Below, piece by piece: positions 28,057-35,954 of a stretch of 64,000 bases of DNA. The stretch is from an uncultured Pelagibacteraceae bacterium. GTDB taxonomy: Bacteria > Pseudomonadota > Alphaproteobacteria > Pelagibacterales > Pelagibacteraceae. Where the stretch lies: positions 124,001-188,000 of the forward strand of contig CACKGF010000001.1 of NCBI GenBank assembly GCA_902599625.1, written 5' to 3'. The position numbers were made by a program, and so were the translations under genes. How positions within the stretch are numbered: the first letter of the stretch is position 1; every line of letters starts with the position of its first letter. The notes beneath the pieces are model-generated. The model did no database searches, was not told the origin of the DNA, and saw only the letters and a program-made list of their open reading frames with translations.

Positions 28057-30139
28057 GGAAAATTTTTCACCATTATATCCAGGAGCCGTTTCATTGTTTA
28101 TTAATTCAATGAACAAACTCAGTATTTATAAAAATAGAATTACAGTTTTTGGTTCAACAGATTTAAAAGAAAAATTTTCTTCTAACTATATAAATATTGA
28201 TTTAAAAAAAAGCTTCTTGAAAAGTCAAACACGTGATTATGTTAATAAATTTGTAGAACTGCACAAATATCAAAACGTAGATATAATCGAAATTCACAAT
28301 CGACCAAACTATATTGAGTTTCTAAATTCTTTAAATACAAAGAAAGTTTTGTATTTTCACAACGATCCTATATCGATGATAGGTTCAAAAACACCATTAG
28401 AAAGAAAAGAGCTAATTAGAAACTGTGCTAAAATCGTGTTTAATAGTGAATGGTCTAAAAAACAATTCTTAAAAAGATTAGATAAATTTTATCATAAGTC
28501 AGAAAAATTAGAAGTCATACATCAGTCAATTAACAAAGACAAAGTTAATATACAAAAAAAAGAAAAACTAATTACATTTGTAGGAAAATTGAATTCAGCT
28601 AAGGGTTATGATTTGTTTGGTAAAGCGATTCTAAAAATTTTAGATAAACACAGAGATTGGAAATCTATAGTTATAGGTGATGAGCCTCGTGAGAAATTGA
28701 TATTTAAACATAAAAATCTAAAAATTTTAGGTTTTTTAAATCATACTAAAGTTTTAAATATTTTTAAGAAGACAAGTATTGCTGTAGCATGTTCAAGATG
28801 GGAAGAACCTTTTGGCAGAACAAGTTTAGAAGCATCTAGTCGTGGTTGCGCGGTAATAGTGTCAAACAGGGGAGGTCTCCCAGAAACTATTACGAATGGA
28901 ATTATTGTAAGAAATTTATCTATCAAAAATTTATATAATTCTATTAATAAATTAATTCAAAACAAAAAACAAAGAGTCTCTTTACAAAAGTCTTCTTTAA
29001 AAAATTTTTATCTAACGGATGAATATATATGTAAAAAAATAGACAGTTATAGAAAAAATCTTGTTGATCATAAGTTAAATTTAAATGGTCTTTTAAAATC
29101 AAAAAAATTAAAAATTTTACATGTAACTAATTTTAATGAACGACATAACGGTCGTTTATTTTATAACACTGGAAAAAGATTAAATAATGGTCTTATAAGA
29201 TTAAACCACAGTGTATTAGAATTCAGTGATAGGGACATAGTAAGTTACTATAGAAGTTTAAATGATTTTAACGGTTCGAAAAGATTGAATAACAAATTAA
29301 TAGAAGTAATTAGTAATTATGTACCAGATTTAATAATTCTTGGTCATGCTGATTTAATTAAAAAAGAAACTTTGAATTTTATTAAAAAAAATTATCCAAA
29401 CATAAAGATTGCTCAATGGTTTTTAGACAGAATGGATACTCAATGGATAGGCAATAAAAAAAGATTTCTGGATAAGATTGATTTGATGGATGCAAGTTTT
29501 TGTACTACAGAACCTAAATCCTTAAATATACCATCTAAATATAAAGTGTTTTTTATGCCAAACCCTGTAGATGAATCTTTTGAAAAATTGGAGAATTATA
29601 ATAATAAAAATTTTAATAATGACGTTTTTTTCGCAATGAGTCATGGGGTTCATAGAGGGGTCTTAAAAAAAGGTAAATTTGACCAGAGAGAAAATTTTAT
29701 TAATAAACTAATTTCTTTAACGCCAAATATTAGATTTGATTTATATGGAATGAATGGTGTCCAACCAGTTTGGGCGGACAATTATCTTTTAGCAATATCC
29801 CAGTCAAAGATTGGTCTGAATCTTAGTCAAGGAAAACCAGCTGAACTTTACTCTAGTGATAGATTTGCTCAATTAATTGGTAATGGGTTATTAGTGATGA
29901 TTGATGAAAAAACTAAAATTGGAAACTTTTTTAACAAAGATGAAATCATTCTTTACAAAAATATTAAAGATTTATCAACTAAAATTGTGAAATATAGTAA
30001 CGACAATCATCACAGACGTAAAATTGCAAAGAAAGGCAGAGATAAATATTTTAAATATTTTAATTCAACTATTGTTGCAGATTTTATTATTAATAAAACT
30101 ATTGGTACAAAAAAGAAATTTTATTGGGAAAACCTTTAA
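28028..30139 (+). CDS. Two-domain glycosyltransferase (GT4-like plus CgeB-like)
   Basis: 703 residues. Residues 1 to about 345 form a GT-B enzyme of the GT4 type: KLITFVGKLNSAKGYDLFG and EEPFGRTSLEASSRGCAVIV carry the nucleotide-sugar E-x7-E motif. From about 355 a second domain starts (KKLKILHVTNFNERHNGRLF) and ends with SQGKPAELYSSDRFAQLIGN, resembling the CgeB / glycosyltransferase family 1 group. Two transferases in one chain suggests two consecutive sugar additions on a surface polysaccharide. Acceptor and sugar unknown. Overlaps the GIY-YIG gene by 29 bases. Confidence 0.8.
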   Translation: MKISILLPYKENFSPLYPGAVSLFINSMNKLSIYKNRITVFGSTDLKEKFSSNYINIDLKKSFLKSQTRDYVNKFVELHKYQNVDIIEIHNRPNYIEFLNSLNTKKVLYFHNDPISMIGSKTPLERKELIRNCAKIVFNSEWSKKQFLKRLDKFYHKSEKLEVIHQSINKDKVNIQKKEKLITFVGKLNSAKGYDLFGKAILKILDKHRDWKSIVIGDEPREKLIFKHKNLKILGFLNHTKVLNIFKKTSIAVACSRWEEPFGRTSLEASSRGCAVIVSNRGGLPETITNGIIVRNLSIKNLYNSINKLIQNKKQRVSLQKSSLKNFYLTDEYICKKIDSYRKNLVDHKLNLNGLLKSKKLKILHVTNFNERHNGRLFYNTGKRLNNGLIRLNHSVLEFSDRDIVSYYRSLNDFNGSKRLNNKLIEVISNYVPDLIILGHADLIKKETLNFIKKNYPNIKIAQWFLDRMDTQWIGNKKRFLDKIDLMDASFCTTEPKSLNIPSKYKVFFMPNPVDESFEKLENYNNKNFNNDVFFAMSHGVHRGVLKKGKFDQRENFINKLISLTPNIRFDLYGMNGVQPVWADNYLLAISQSKIGLNLSQGKPAELYSSDRFAQLIGNGLLVMIDEKTKIGNFFNKDEIILYKNIKDLSTKIVKYSNDNHHRRKIAKKGRDKYFKYFNSTIVADFIINKTIGTKKKFYWENL

Positions 30140-30140
30140 G

Positions 30141-31031
30141 ATGTTCTCAATTATTATACCAACGCTCAATAATTTAGACTATTTAAAATTGTGCATAAAA
30201 AGTTTAAAAAAAAATTCAAATTTTAATCATCAAATAATTCCGCATGTTAATATAGGGGAAGATGGTACAATAGATTTCCTCGAAAAAGAAAATATAGAAT
30301 ATAGCTACACAAAATATAATTCAGGAATATGTGAAGGTATGAATATGGCTTCAAAAAAAGCAAAAAATGATTTGATTTTATACGCTCATGATGATTTTTA
30401 TTTTTGCCCTGAATGGGACTTAGCTTTAACGAAAGAAATCAGCAGAATTGGTCACAAAAAATTTTATTTGTCAGGTATTATGATGAATAATGGACCACTT
30501 AAAATTGATTGTGGAAATTCTTTAGCTAATTTTAACGAAAAAAAATTATTAGAAAATTATCAAAATGTAAATCACTACGATTTTCAAGGATCTACTTGGG
30601 CACCTCATTTAATACATAAGGAATTGTGGAATAAAGTTGGTGGTTTTAGTGAAGAATATTACCCAGGAACTGGTTCGGACCCTGACCTAAATATGAAACT
30701 CTGGAAGGAGGGTGTAAGAATATTCAAAGCTTTAAATAGATGCAAAGTTTATCACTTTGGATCAGTAGTAACCAGAAACTACAAAAATCATCCAACCATT
30801 AAAACTGAGTCAGGAAGCAAAGGTGCTAAAATTTTTATACTTAAATGGGGGATATCAATTGCCTTTTTTAAAAGATTTTACCTTAAATCTGATACAAAAT
30901 ATTCAGGTGAACTTGGTAACCCCAAGATAAACTTAGTTTATTTAATAAATTTATTTCTATGTAAATTAAATTATTTTTATATAAGATTTATTTATAGAAA
31001 ATATAATAAAATTAAATTATCAAAAAAATGA
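30141..31031 (+). CDS. Glycosyltransferase family 2
   Basis: 296 residues from the ATG at 30141, one base after the previous stop; a longer in-frame extension back to 30024 lies inside the previous gene and lacks GT2 character. The GT-A opening FSIIIPTLNNLDYLKLCIKS, the SGICEGMNMASKKAKNDLIL stretch and the metal-binding AHDDF motif are clear, followed by FSEEYYPGTGSDPDLNMKLW, the acceptor-side motif of GT2. No transmembrane helix except a weak one near the end. Likely cytoplasmic, acting on a lipid-linked glycan. Overlaps the next gene by 4 bases. Confidence 0.86.
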   Translation: MFSIIIPTLNNLDYLKLCIKSLKKNSNFNHQIIPHVNIGEDGTIDFLEKENIEYSYTKYNSGICEGMNMASKKAKNDLILYAHDDFYFCPEWDLALTKEISRIGHKKFYLSGIMMNNGPLKIDCGNSLANFNEKKLLENYQNVNHYDFQGSTWAPHLIHKELWNKVGGFSEEYYPGTGSDPDLNMKLWKEGVRIFKALNRCKVYHFGSVVTRNYKNHPTIKTESGSKGAKIFILKWGISIAFFKRFYLKSDTKYSGELGNPKINLVYLINLFLCKLNYFYIRFIYRKYNKIKLSKK

Positions 31032-31462
31032 TTTATATTTCACACAGAGGATATATTAATGGAGTTGATGAAAAACTTGAGAATAACCCAGATAATATTT
31101 CAAAACTTTTAAAAAAGAATATACATGTTGAAATTGATGTGAGATATCACAATGATAGCTTTTACCTAGGACATGATAATCCAAGATACAAAATTGATGA
31201 TAATTTTTTAAAACAAAAAAATTTATGGTGTCACGCAAAAAACCATAAAACATTAGATGAAATAAGAAAAATTGACTGTCATTATTTTTGGCATCAAGAG
31301 GACGATTATACCTTAACAAGCAAAGGTTTTATATGGGTATATCCAGGCAAGCCATTAGTTAAAAATTGTATTGCTGTACTTCCAGAAAAATTTAAACAAG
31401 ATTTATCTATGTGCTATGGGATTTGCACTGATAATGTTAATAGATATTTTAAGGATTTATGA
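31028..31462 (+). CDS. Minimal glycerophosphodiester phosphodiesterase-like protein
   Basis: 144 residues, much shorter than classical GDPD enzymes (about 230 or more). All N-terminal catalytic motifs are nevertheless there in order: HRG (H6, R7), ENNP (E18, N19), EID (E35, D37) and LGHD (H49, D50). The second half (HAKNHKTLDEIR, FWHQEDDYTLTSKGFIW, GICTDN) is consistent with a shortened barrel. Overlaps both neighbours by 4 bases (ATGA type), so it is co-translated with the HAD-nucleotidyltransferase fusion. Substrate unknown; a glycerol or polyol phosphodiester in the glycan is one possibility. Confidence 0.6.
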   Translation: MIYISHRGYINGVDEKLENNPDNISKLLKKNIHVEIDVRYHNDSFYLGHDNPRYKIDDNFLKQKNLWCHAKNHKTLDEIRKIDCHYFWHQEDDYTLTSKGFIWVYPGKPLVKNCIAVLPEKFKQDLSMCYGICTDNVNRYFKDL

Positions 31463-32844
31463 AAATCAAAGGTCTTATTTTTGATTTAGACGGTGTTTTA
31501 GTTGACACGAAAAAAATTCATTTTGATGCTCTTAACAGCGCTCTTAAATCTGTAAATTTTGAAGAAATATCATTTAAAGATCATGTAAATGTATACGATG
31601 GATTGCCTACATTGGAAAAACTTAAAATTTTAAGTAAAAAAAAAGGATTAAACAAAAAATTTTTTTCCAAAGTTCAAAAGAAGAAACAACTAGAAACTCA
31701 AAAACTTTTAAATAAGAACCTCAAATATAATCCTAAAATTTTTAAACTATTTTCAAAACTATCAAAAAATTATAAGATTTGTATTGCCACTAATGCAATA
31801 AATAAAACACTAGAAGTTTGTTTAAAGAAATTAAAAATCAAAAAATTTATTTTTTCATCATTTTCTAACCAAGATGTAGTTAACAACAAGCCCCATCCAG
31901 AGATTTATTTAAAATGTCTTATTGATATGGGTTTTAAACCAAATGAAACTCTAATTTTTGAGGACTCATCTCATGGTGTAATGGCTGCTCAAGACTCTGG
32001 GTGCCATTTATTTACTGTAAAAAATCTAACTGATATAAGTTATAATAATATTGTAAATTTTATGAAAAATCTTAAAAAAGATAAAAAGAATACAGGTAAA
32101 ACAAACTATTGGTCTGATCCTAATTTGAATATTTTAATTCCAATGGCAGGCGCTGGTAGTCGTTTTAAGGAAGCGGGTTATATTTTTCCTAAGCCACTTA
32201 TTGAAATAGATAACAAGCCAATGATACAATGGGTTATAGAAAGTTTAAAGCTAGAGGGTAATTATATTTTTATAGTGCAAAAAGAACATCAAGAAAAATA
32301 TAATATTAATAGTGTATTAAAGATATTAAAACCTAATTGTAAAATTATAGAATTAGATCATATTACAGAGGGAGCTGCATGTACAACTTTGCTTGCAAAA
32401 AAATTTATTGATACAAATAATCCACTGGTTATTGCAAACTCAGACCAATATATAAAATGGGACAGCATTAAGTCTATGTATAATTACAACCAAAAAAAAA
32501 TTGATGGTAGTATTTTAACATTTGAGGCGATTCACCCTAAATGGTCATACGCTAAAACTGATAATAATAATTTTGTGACTGAAGTTGCGGAAAAAAAAGT
32601 AATATCCAAAAATGCAACTGTAGGAGTATATTATTGGAAAAAAGGAAGTGATTACGTCAACTGTGCAGAGTCAATGATAAAAAAAAATATACGAGTAAAT
32701 AACGAATTTTATGTATGCCCAGTTTATAACGAAGCGATAGGTGAGGGGAAAAAAATTGTAATAGATAAAGTTTCAGAAATGCATGGATTAGGAACACCTG
32801 ATGATTTAAAAAACTTTATTACCAAAAAAAATTTAACTAATTAA
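31459..32844 (+). CDS. HAD hydrolase - nucleotidyltransferase fusion
   Basis: 461 residues in two parts. Residues 1-210 are a beta-phosphoglucomutase-like HAD protein: FDLDGVLVDT (D9, D11), ATNA (T111), KPHPE (K144) and FEDSSHGV (E168, D169). Residues about 224-461 are a sugar-nucleotide pyrophosphorylase-type domain: PMAGAGSRFKEAGYIFPKPL with GAGSRF at 231-236 and KP at 245-246, then ANSDQYI. The fusion suggests a phosphosugar or phospho-polyol intermediate handled by the HAD half and activated to an NDP form by the other. The substrate cannot be told from sequence. Confidence 0.8.
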   Translation: MKIKGLIFDLDGVLVDTKKIHFDALNSALKSVNFEEISFKDHVNVYDGLPTLEKLKILSKKKGLNKKFFSKVQKKKQLETQKLLNKNLKYNPKIFKLFSKLSKNYKICIATNAINKTLEVCLKKLKIKKFIFSSFSNQDVVNNKPHPEIYLKCLIDMGFKPNETLIFEDSSHGVMAAQDSGCHLFTVKNLTDISYNNIVNFMKNLKKDKKNTGKTNYWSDPNLNILIPMAGAGSRFKEAGYIFPKPLIEIDNKPMIQWVIESLKLEGNYIFIVQKEHQEKYNINSVLKILKPNCKIIELDHITEGAACTTLLAKKFIDTNNPLVIANSDQYIKWDSIKSMYNYNQKKIDGSILTFEAIHPKWSYAKTDNNNFVTEVAEKKVISKNATVGVYYWKKGSDYVNCAESMIKKNIRVNNEFYVCPVYNEAIGEGKKIVIDKVSEMHGLGTPDDLKNFITKKNLTN

Positions 32845-32847
32845 TTA

Positions 32848-33612
32848 ATGAATGCAAAAAAAATTTTTGTAATAGCATGCTATTATGATGGGTCTAACGA
32901 CTCAATTTTTGAATGCGTAAACTCAATCCAAAAGTATTATAAATTACCTCAAATTGTTGTAATTGATAGTAATTCACCTGATAAGACCTACTTTAAAAAG
33001 TTAAAAGATAAGAAAGTAATCGTTTATAATGCAAAAAATAATAATTACGATACAGGTGCATATTGGTATGCCTTTAAAAGGTTTAAAAAAGTAGATTTTT
33101 TCTATTTTATACAAGATTCAGTTATATTTAAAAAAAATTTATCTAAATATGAAAAACACGATTTGACTACTTTTAGATATTTTTTATCAGTTAACAAGGT
33201 TGGTGGTCGAAAACTTGAGAAAACGAGAAAAAACATTCAAAACAGAGTTCATGATTTGTTTGTACGAAAAGATGGATACAAAAATCATGATATTTACGGA
33301 TTTGATTTTGAGAAACAAATTAATTGGTGCAAACTAAAACTAAAAAAAACTGATTATTTTATGCCAAAAGTTTGGATAAGTGTTTTTGGTCCAATGTTTA
33401 TGTGTAAAAGTATAGTAATGAAAAAACTATACAAAAAAGGATTTAATAAAATACTCCCAACAAATAAACTAGAACAAATGTCTATGGAAAGATTGTTTGG
33501 AATTGCTTTTCAGCAAGAAGGATATGATGTATCAAATTCAATTCAAGGAGAGCATTTTTCTACACCTTTTGAAACATTAAATTTTCAAAAAAAATTTTAT
33601 AAGCGAAAATAA
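32848..33612 (+). CDS. Glycosyltransferase-like protein (GT-A type, divergent)
   Basis: 254 residues. The N-terminal IFVIACYYDGSNDSIFECVN and QIVVIDSNSPDKTYFKKL are GT-A-like, and NNNYDTGAYWYAFKRF is typical of this group, but the usual DxD is not obvious (FFYFIQDSVIF instead). The later FGPMFMCKSIVMKKLY and QMSMERLFGIAFQQEGYDV resemble the acceptor-side helix region. Probably another transferase of the surface-glycan cluster, 3 bases after the fusion gene. Biochemical role uncertain. Confidence 0.6.
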   Translation: MNAKKIFVIACYYDGSNDSIFECVNSIQKYYKLPQIVVIDSNSPDKTYFKKLKDKKVIVYNAKNNNYDTGAYWYAFKRFKKVDFFYFIQDSVIFKKNLSKYEKHDLTTFRYFLSVNKVGGRKLEKTRKNIQNRVHDLFVRKDGYKNHDIYGFDFEKQINWCKLKLKKTDYFMPKVWISVFGPMFMCKSIVMKKLYKKGFNKILPTNKLEQMSMERLFGIAFQQEGYDVSNSIQGEHFSTPFETLNFQKKFYKRK

Positions 33613-33614
33613 TT

Positions 33615-34478
33615 TTAAAGTCTTTTAATTGATTTAATGCCTTTAATGGCTGATAATAAACCGTCTAATCTTATTTTATAATGTTCCTCTTTTTTAGTAT
33701 TTTTTGTTATTTTTGAATAAAATATTTTTATTAAAGTTCTGGCTAAAATTGGTGTAAAAAAAAATAAACTGTAAAAATAACCTTTATTTTTTTTTATAAA
33801 ATAAAACTTCGACCAAATAAAATGCCATGTATATAAATTTTTAAGTTTAGCAGCCTCTTCCTCATTTTTTGTTTCAACTGATGTACCAATATCGTGGTAT
33901 ACCTTTTGTGAATTAATTTGATAAATTTTAAAATTATTTTTATTTGATCTGTGACAATAATCAGTTTCTTCAAAATACAAGAAGAAATTTTCATCGAATT
34001 TTCCGTTTTTATCAAATATTTCAGAACAAAAGAACATTGCAGATCCACTAATTGAGTCTATTTGTCCGTATTTTTCATTAATATTTGATTGTTTGTGAGA
34101 TTTTTCACTAACGTTTTCAAATCTAGGTCCTAATGCACCAAAATTGTCATTTAATTCTTTTGCTGAATAGTAAAAATTTTTTATTAATTCATCATCAATT
34201 TTTTGCATATCAGGATTCAAAACAAAAAAGTATCTCGTAGTAACATGTGTTCTTGCTAAATTTATTGCACTTCCATAACCGTTATTTTTAGAAAATATTA
34301 TTTGTATTTTTTTATTTTTCCCAGTTAGTTCATCTTTAATTGTTTTATCGGAAGAATTTTCCACAACTATAATTTTGAAAGCATTAGATATTTTATTTAT
34401 AAGGTTAAAAACCTTTTTTTTACTTCTATGAGATACTATTATAATTGTAACTTCTTTATATGAATCATCCATTTTCAA
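33615..34478 (-). CDS. Glycosyltransferase family 2 (rhamnosyltransferase-like)
   Basis: 287 residues on the strand opposite to the rest of the glycan genes. GT-A signatures: VTIIIVSHRSKKKVF, IIVVENSSD, SKNNGYGSAINLARTH and the DxD-type LNPDM, then GSAMFFCSEIFDKNGKFDENFF with FLYFEETDYCHRS, the acceptor motif of rhamnosyl-type GT2 enzymes. A second in-frame ATG lies 6 bases into the gene. It is convergent with the preceding glycosyltransferase-like gene (2-base gap) and directly downstream of the recombinase gene on the same strand. Confidence 0.84.
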   Translation of the reverse strand: MKMDDSYKEVTIIIVSHRSKKKVFNLINKISNAFKIIVVENSSDKTIKDELTGKNKKIQIIFSKNNGYGSAINLARTHVTTRYFFVLNPDMQKIDDELIKNFYYSAKELNDNFGALGPRFENVSEKSHKQSNINEKYGQIDSISGSAMFFCSEIFDKNGKFDENFFLYFEETDYCHRSNKNNFKIYQINSQKVYHDIGTSVETKNEEEAAKLKNLYTWHFIWSKFYFIKKNKGYFYSLFFFTPILARTLIKIFYSKITKNTKKEEHYKIRLDGLLSAIKGIKSIKRL

Positions 34479-34481
34479 TAT

Positions 34482-35435
34482 TTATATCTTAATTTTGTTC
34501 AATGCATTATTCTTAAATATATTTGCTTCTCTTATATATCTTCTTACCATTTGTGTTGTTTTATGTCCCGTCATAGCCATAATACTTCTTTCATCTGCAC
34601 CAGACTCTGCAGCTACAGTAGCAAATCCTGCTCTTAAACTGTGACCTGCGAAGTTTTTATTTTCTATACCTGCTAAGTTTAAATATTCTTTCATTAGCAA
34701 TACAACAGATTGATCTGTTAATCTTTTATCTGTTAATAACGAACCTTTAGTAAATCTTCTAAAAATAGGTCCAGATTTAATCTTTGAAACCTCTAACCAT
34801 TTTTTAAGACTAGTAACAGGACAATAAATTTCATTTGAGAAGTAGGGAAGGCCTTTTATCATTCCCTCTCCAAATTGATCTGTTTTTGATCTTCTGATAG
34901 TTATTTTGAGGCCTTCAGGTACAAACTCTAAGTCTTCATGGTCTATAGAAATTAGTTCAGTTCTTCTAAAACCACCACCAAACCCAATTAGTATTATTGA
35001 TCTGTCTCTTAACTTTTTTATCTCTTCGCATTTTTGTTCATCTATTACATTAATTATAGATTTTAAATGATTGATTAATATAGGTTTTTTACCTTTTTGA
35101 TTGCTTCCTTTTACTCTTTTAATACCTAATAAGTTCTCAGTTATGATTGGATGTTTTGTATCTAAATAGTGTCCTTTTAACTTATGAACCATGCTTATCG
35201 ACACCAATCTTCTTCTTATAGTGCTTATTTTAGAATTTTTAGACAGATGGGTAAGATATATAGATACAATTTTTGGCTCTGATGGTAATGAATTCAGTCC
35301 ATGCTTGGCACAAAAAGCTCCAAAGTCTTTAAAATCAGATTTATAAGCCCTTAATGTATTATTAGCTTTAGAACTTTTAAGATTATTTAGAGTTGCCTCA
35401 TGAAGCGATTTAAGATCTGTAGTTAGTTTATTCAT
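34482..35435 (-). CDS. Tyrosine recombinase / integrase family protein
   Basis: 317 residues from the ATG at 35435; a TTG start 18 bases upstream is possible. An N-terminal SAM-like core-binding domain (NNTLRAYKSDFKDFGAFC) precedes a complete catalytic domain: R157/R158 in GGGFRRTELIS, K184 in TIRRSKTDQ, H265-x2-R268 in GHSLRAGF, H291 in MTGHKT and the nucleophile Y300 in RRYIREA. All catalytic residues are therefore intact. XerC/XerD sizes are about 300, but this reads more like a phage- or island-type integrase. It lies between the glycan genes and the GC-rich RNA. Confidence 0.9.
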   Translation of the reverse strand: MNKLTTDLKSLHEATLNNLKSSKANNTLRAYKSDFKDFGAFCAKHGLNSLPSEPKIVSIYLTHLSKNSKISTIRRRLVSISMVHKLKGHYLDTKHPIITENLLGIKRVKGSNQKGKKPILINHLKSIINVIDEQKCEEIKKLRDRSIILIGFGGGFRRTELISIDHEDLEFVPEGLKITIRRSKTDQFGEGMIKGLPYFSNEIYCPVTSLKKWLEVSKIKSGPIFRRFTKGSLLTDKRLTDQSVVLLMKEYLNLAGIENKNFAGHSLRAGFATVAAESGADERSIMAMTGHKTTQMVRRYIREANIFKNNALNKIKI

Positions 35436-35517
35436 AATTACTATTGATAACAATTAATTATCATTAGTAATAATATAAGTCATTTAAGATGTCAAGTAAA
35501 TAAGTTAATTTGTTTTT

Positions 35518-35682
35518 ATGTTAAAATATATAATTTTAGCTCTAGCTTTTATTGGAATAGTTTTTTTTGTGCTGTTTAGATTTGAAAAATTAGATAAGCC
35601 AGAGAAAAAGAAATCTATATACATTTTGATAGCAGTATTAATTTTAAGCTTAATTGGTATTATTTCATTATTGTACTTTTAG
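35518..35682 (+). CDS. Small two-helix membrane protein
   Basis: 54 residues, short enough to be missed by gene finders. The sequence has two hydrophobic helices (YIILALAFIGIVFFVLF and YILIAVLILSLIGIISLL) separated by a charged loop FEKLDKPEKKK. Hairpin topology with both ends outside is likely. I recognise no family. It is divergent from the recombinase gene (83 bases between starts) and lies about 35 bases before the structured RNA region. Coding is supported only by the two-helix pattern and clean frame. Confidence 0.5.
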   Translation: MLKYIILALAFIGIVFFVLFRFEKLDKPEKKKSIYILIAVLILSLIGIISLLYF

Positions 35683-35715
35683 AGTTATTAACGTTATTCA
35701 CACCTATCCTGCTTA

Positions 35716-35950
35716 ATCGCTTAAAAAGTGATACATTCAACCTTAATAGTTTGTTATTGTGAGATGAATTAAGGGGCAACCCTTAACTGGCCGACTGGGG
35801 AAAGGCCGAGAGGACCAAGCCCAGGGGGCAGAAAGTCTTACGGAGTAGCGCTAAAATCGTAGGGCGGAAGGCATGGCGGTAGCGCATACAACGACGTGCC
35901 AAAACTACTGTTCTTTGCACCTTAAAAAGTGCAAGGAAACAGGGGTTTTT
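35716..35950 (+). ncRNA. GC-rich multi-hairpin structured RNA, possible stand-alone HEARO/IscB omega-RNA-like element
   Basis: The core at about 35770-35905 is strikingly GC-rich and purine-rich against AT-rich surroundings and holds no plausible protein. Hairpins seen: ATCGC/GTGAT (35716-35732), TTAAGGG-GCAA-CCCTTAA with a GNRA loop (35769-35786), CTGGG/CCCAG (35795-35824) enclosing a GGCCGAGAGGACC hairpin, CTTACG/CGTAGG, GGCATG/CGTGCC (ending near 35900) and CTTTGCAC/GTGCAAGG (35913-35936). Its 3' edge is followed by ATGA, the start of the alkyltransferase gene. GGCCGAGAGGACC and this 3' ATGA recall HEARO / IscB omega-RNAs, from memory only. Strand is chosen because the hairpins and GNRA loop work on plus. 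Alternatives are a leader RNA or an unknown class. Confidence 0.55.
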
Positions 35951-35954
35951 CTTC

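Noticed and set aside
30024-30140. An upstream start for the GT2 gene at 30141
   Set aside because: The extra residues fall inside the previous coding sequence and precede the natural GT-A N-terminus.
35716-35950. RNase P RNA, tmRNA, 6S RNA or SRP RNA as the identity of the GC-rich RNA
   Set aside because: I looked on both strands for the conserved GAGGAAAGTCCGGGC core of RNase P, the CCA-ended acceptor of two-piece tmRNA and the GGAAGGAAGCAG loop of SRP RNA and found none. A covariance search is still needed.
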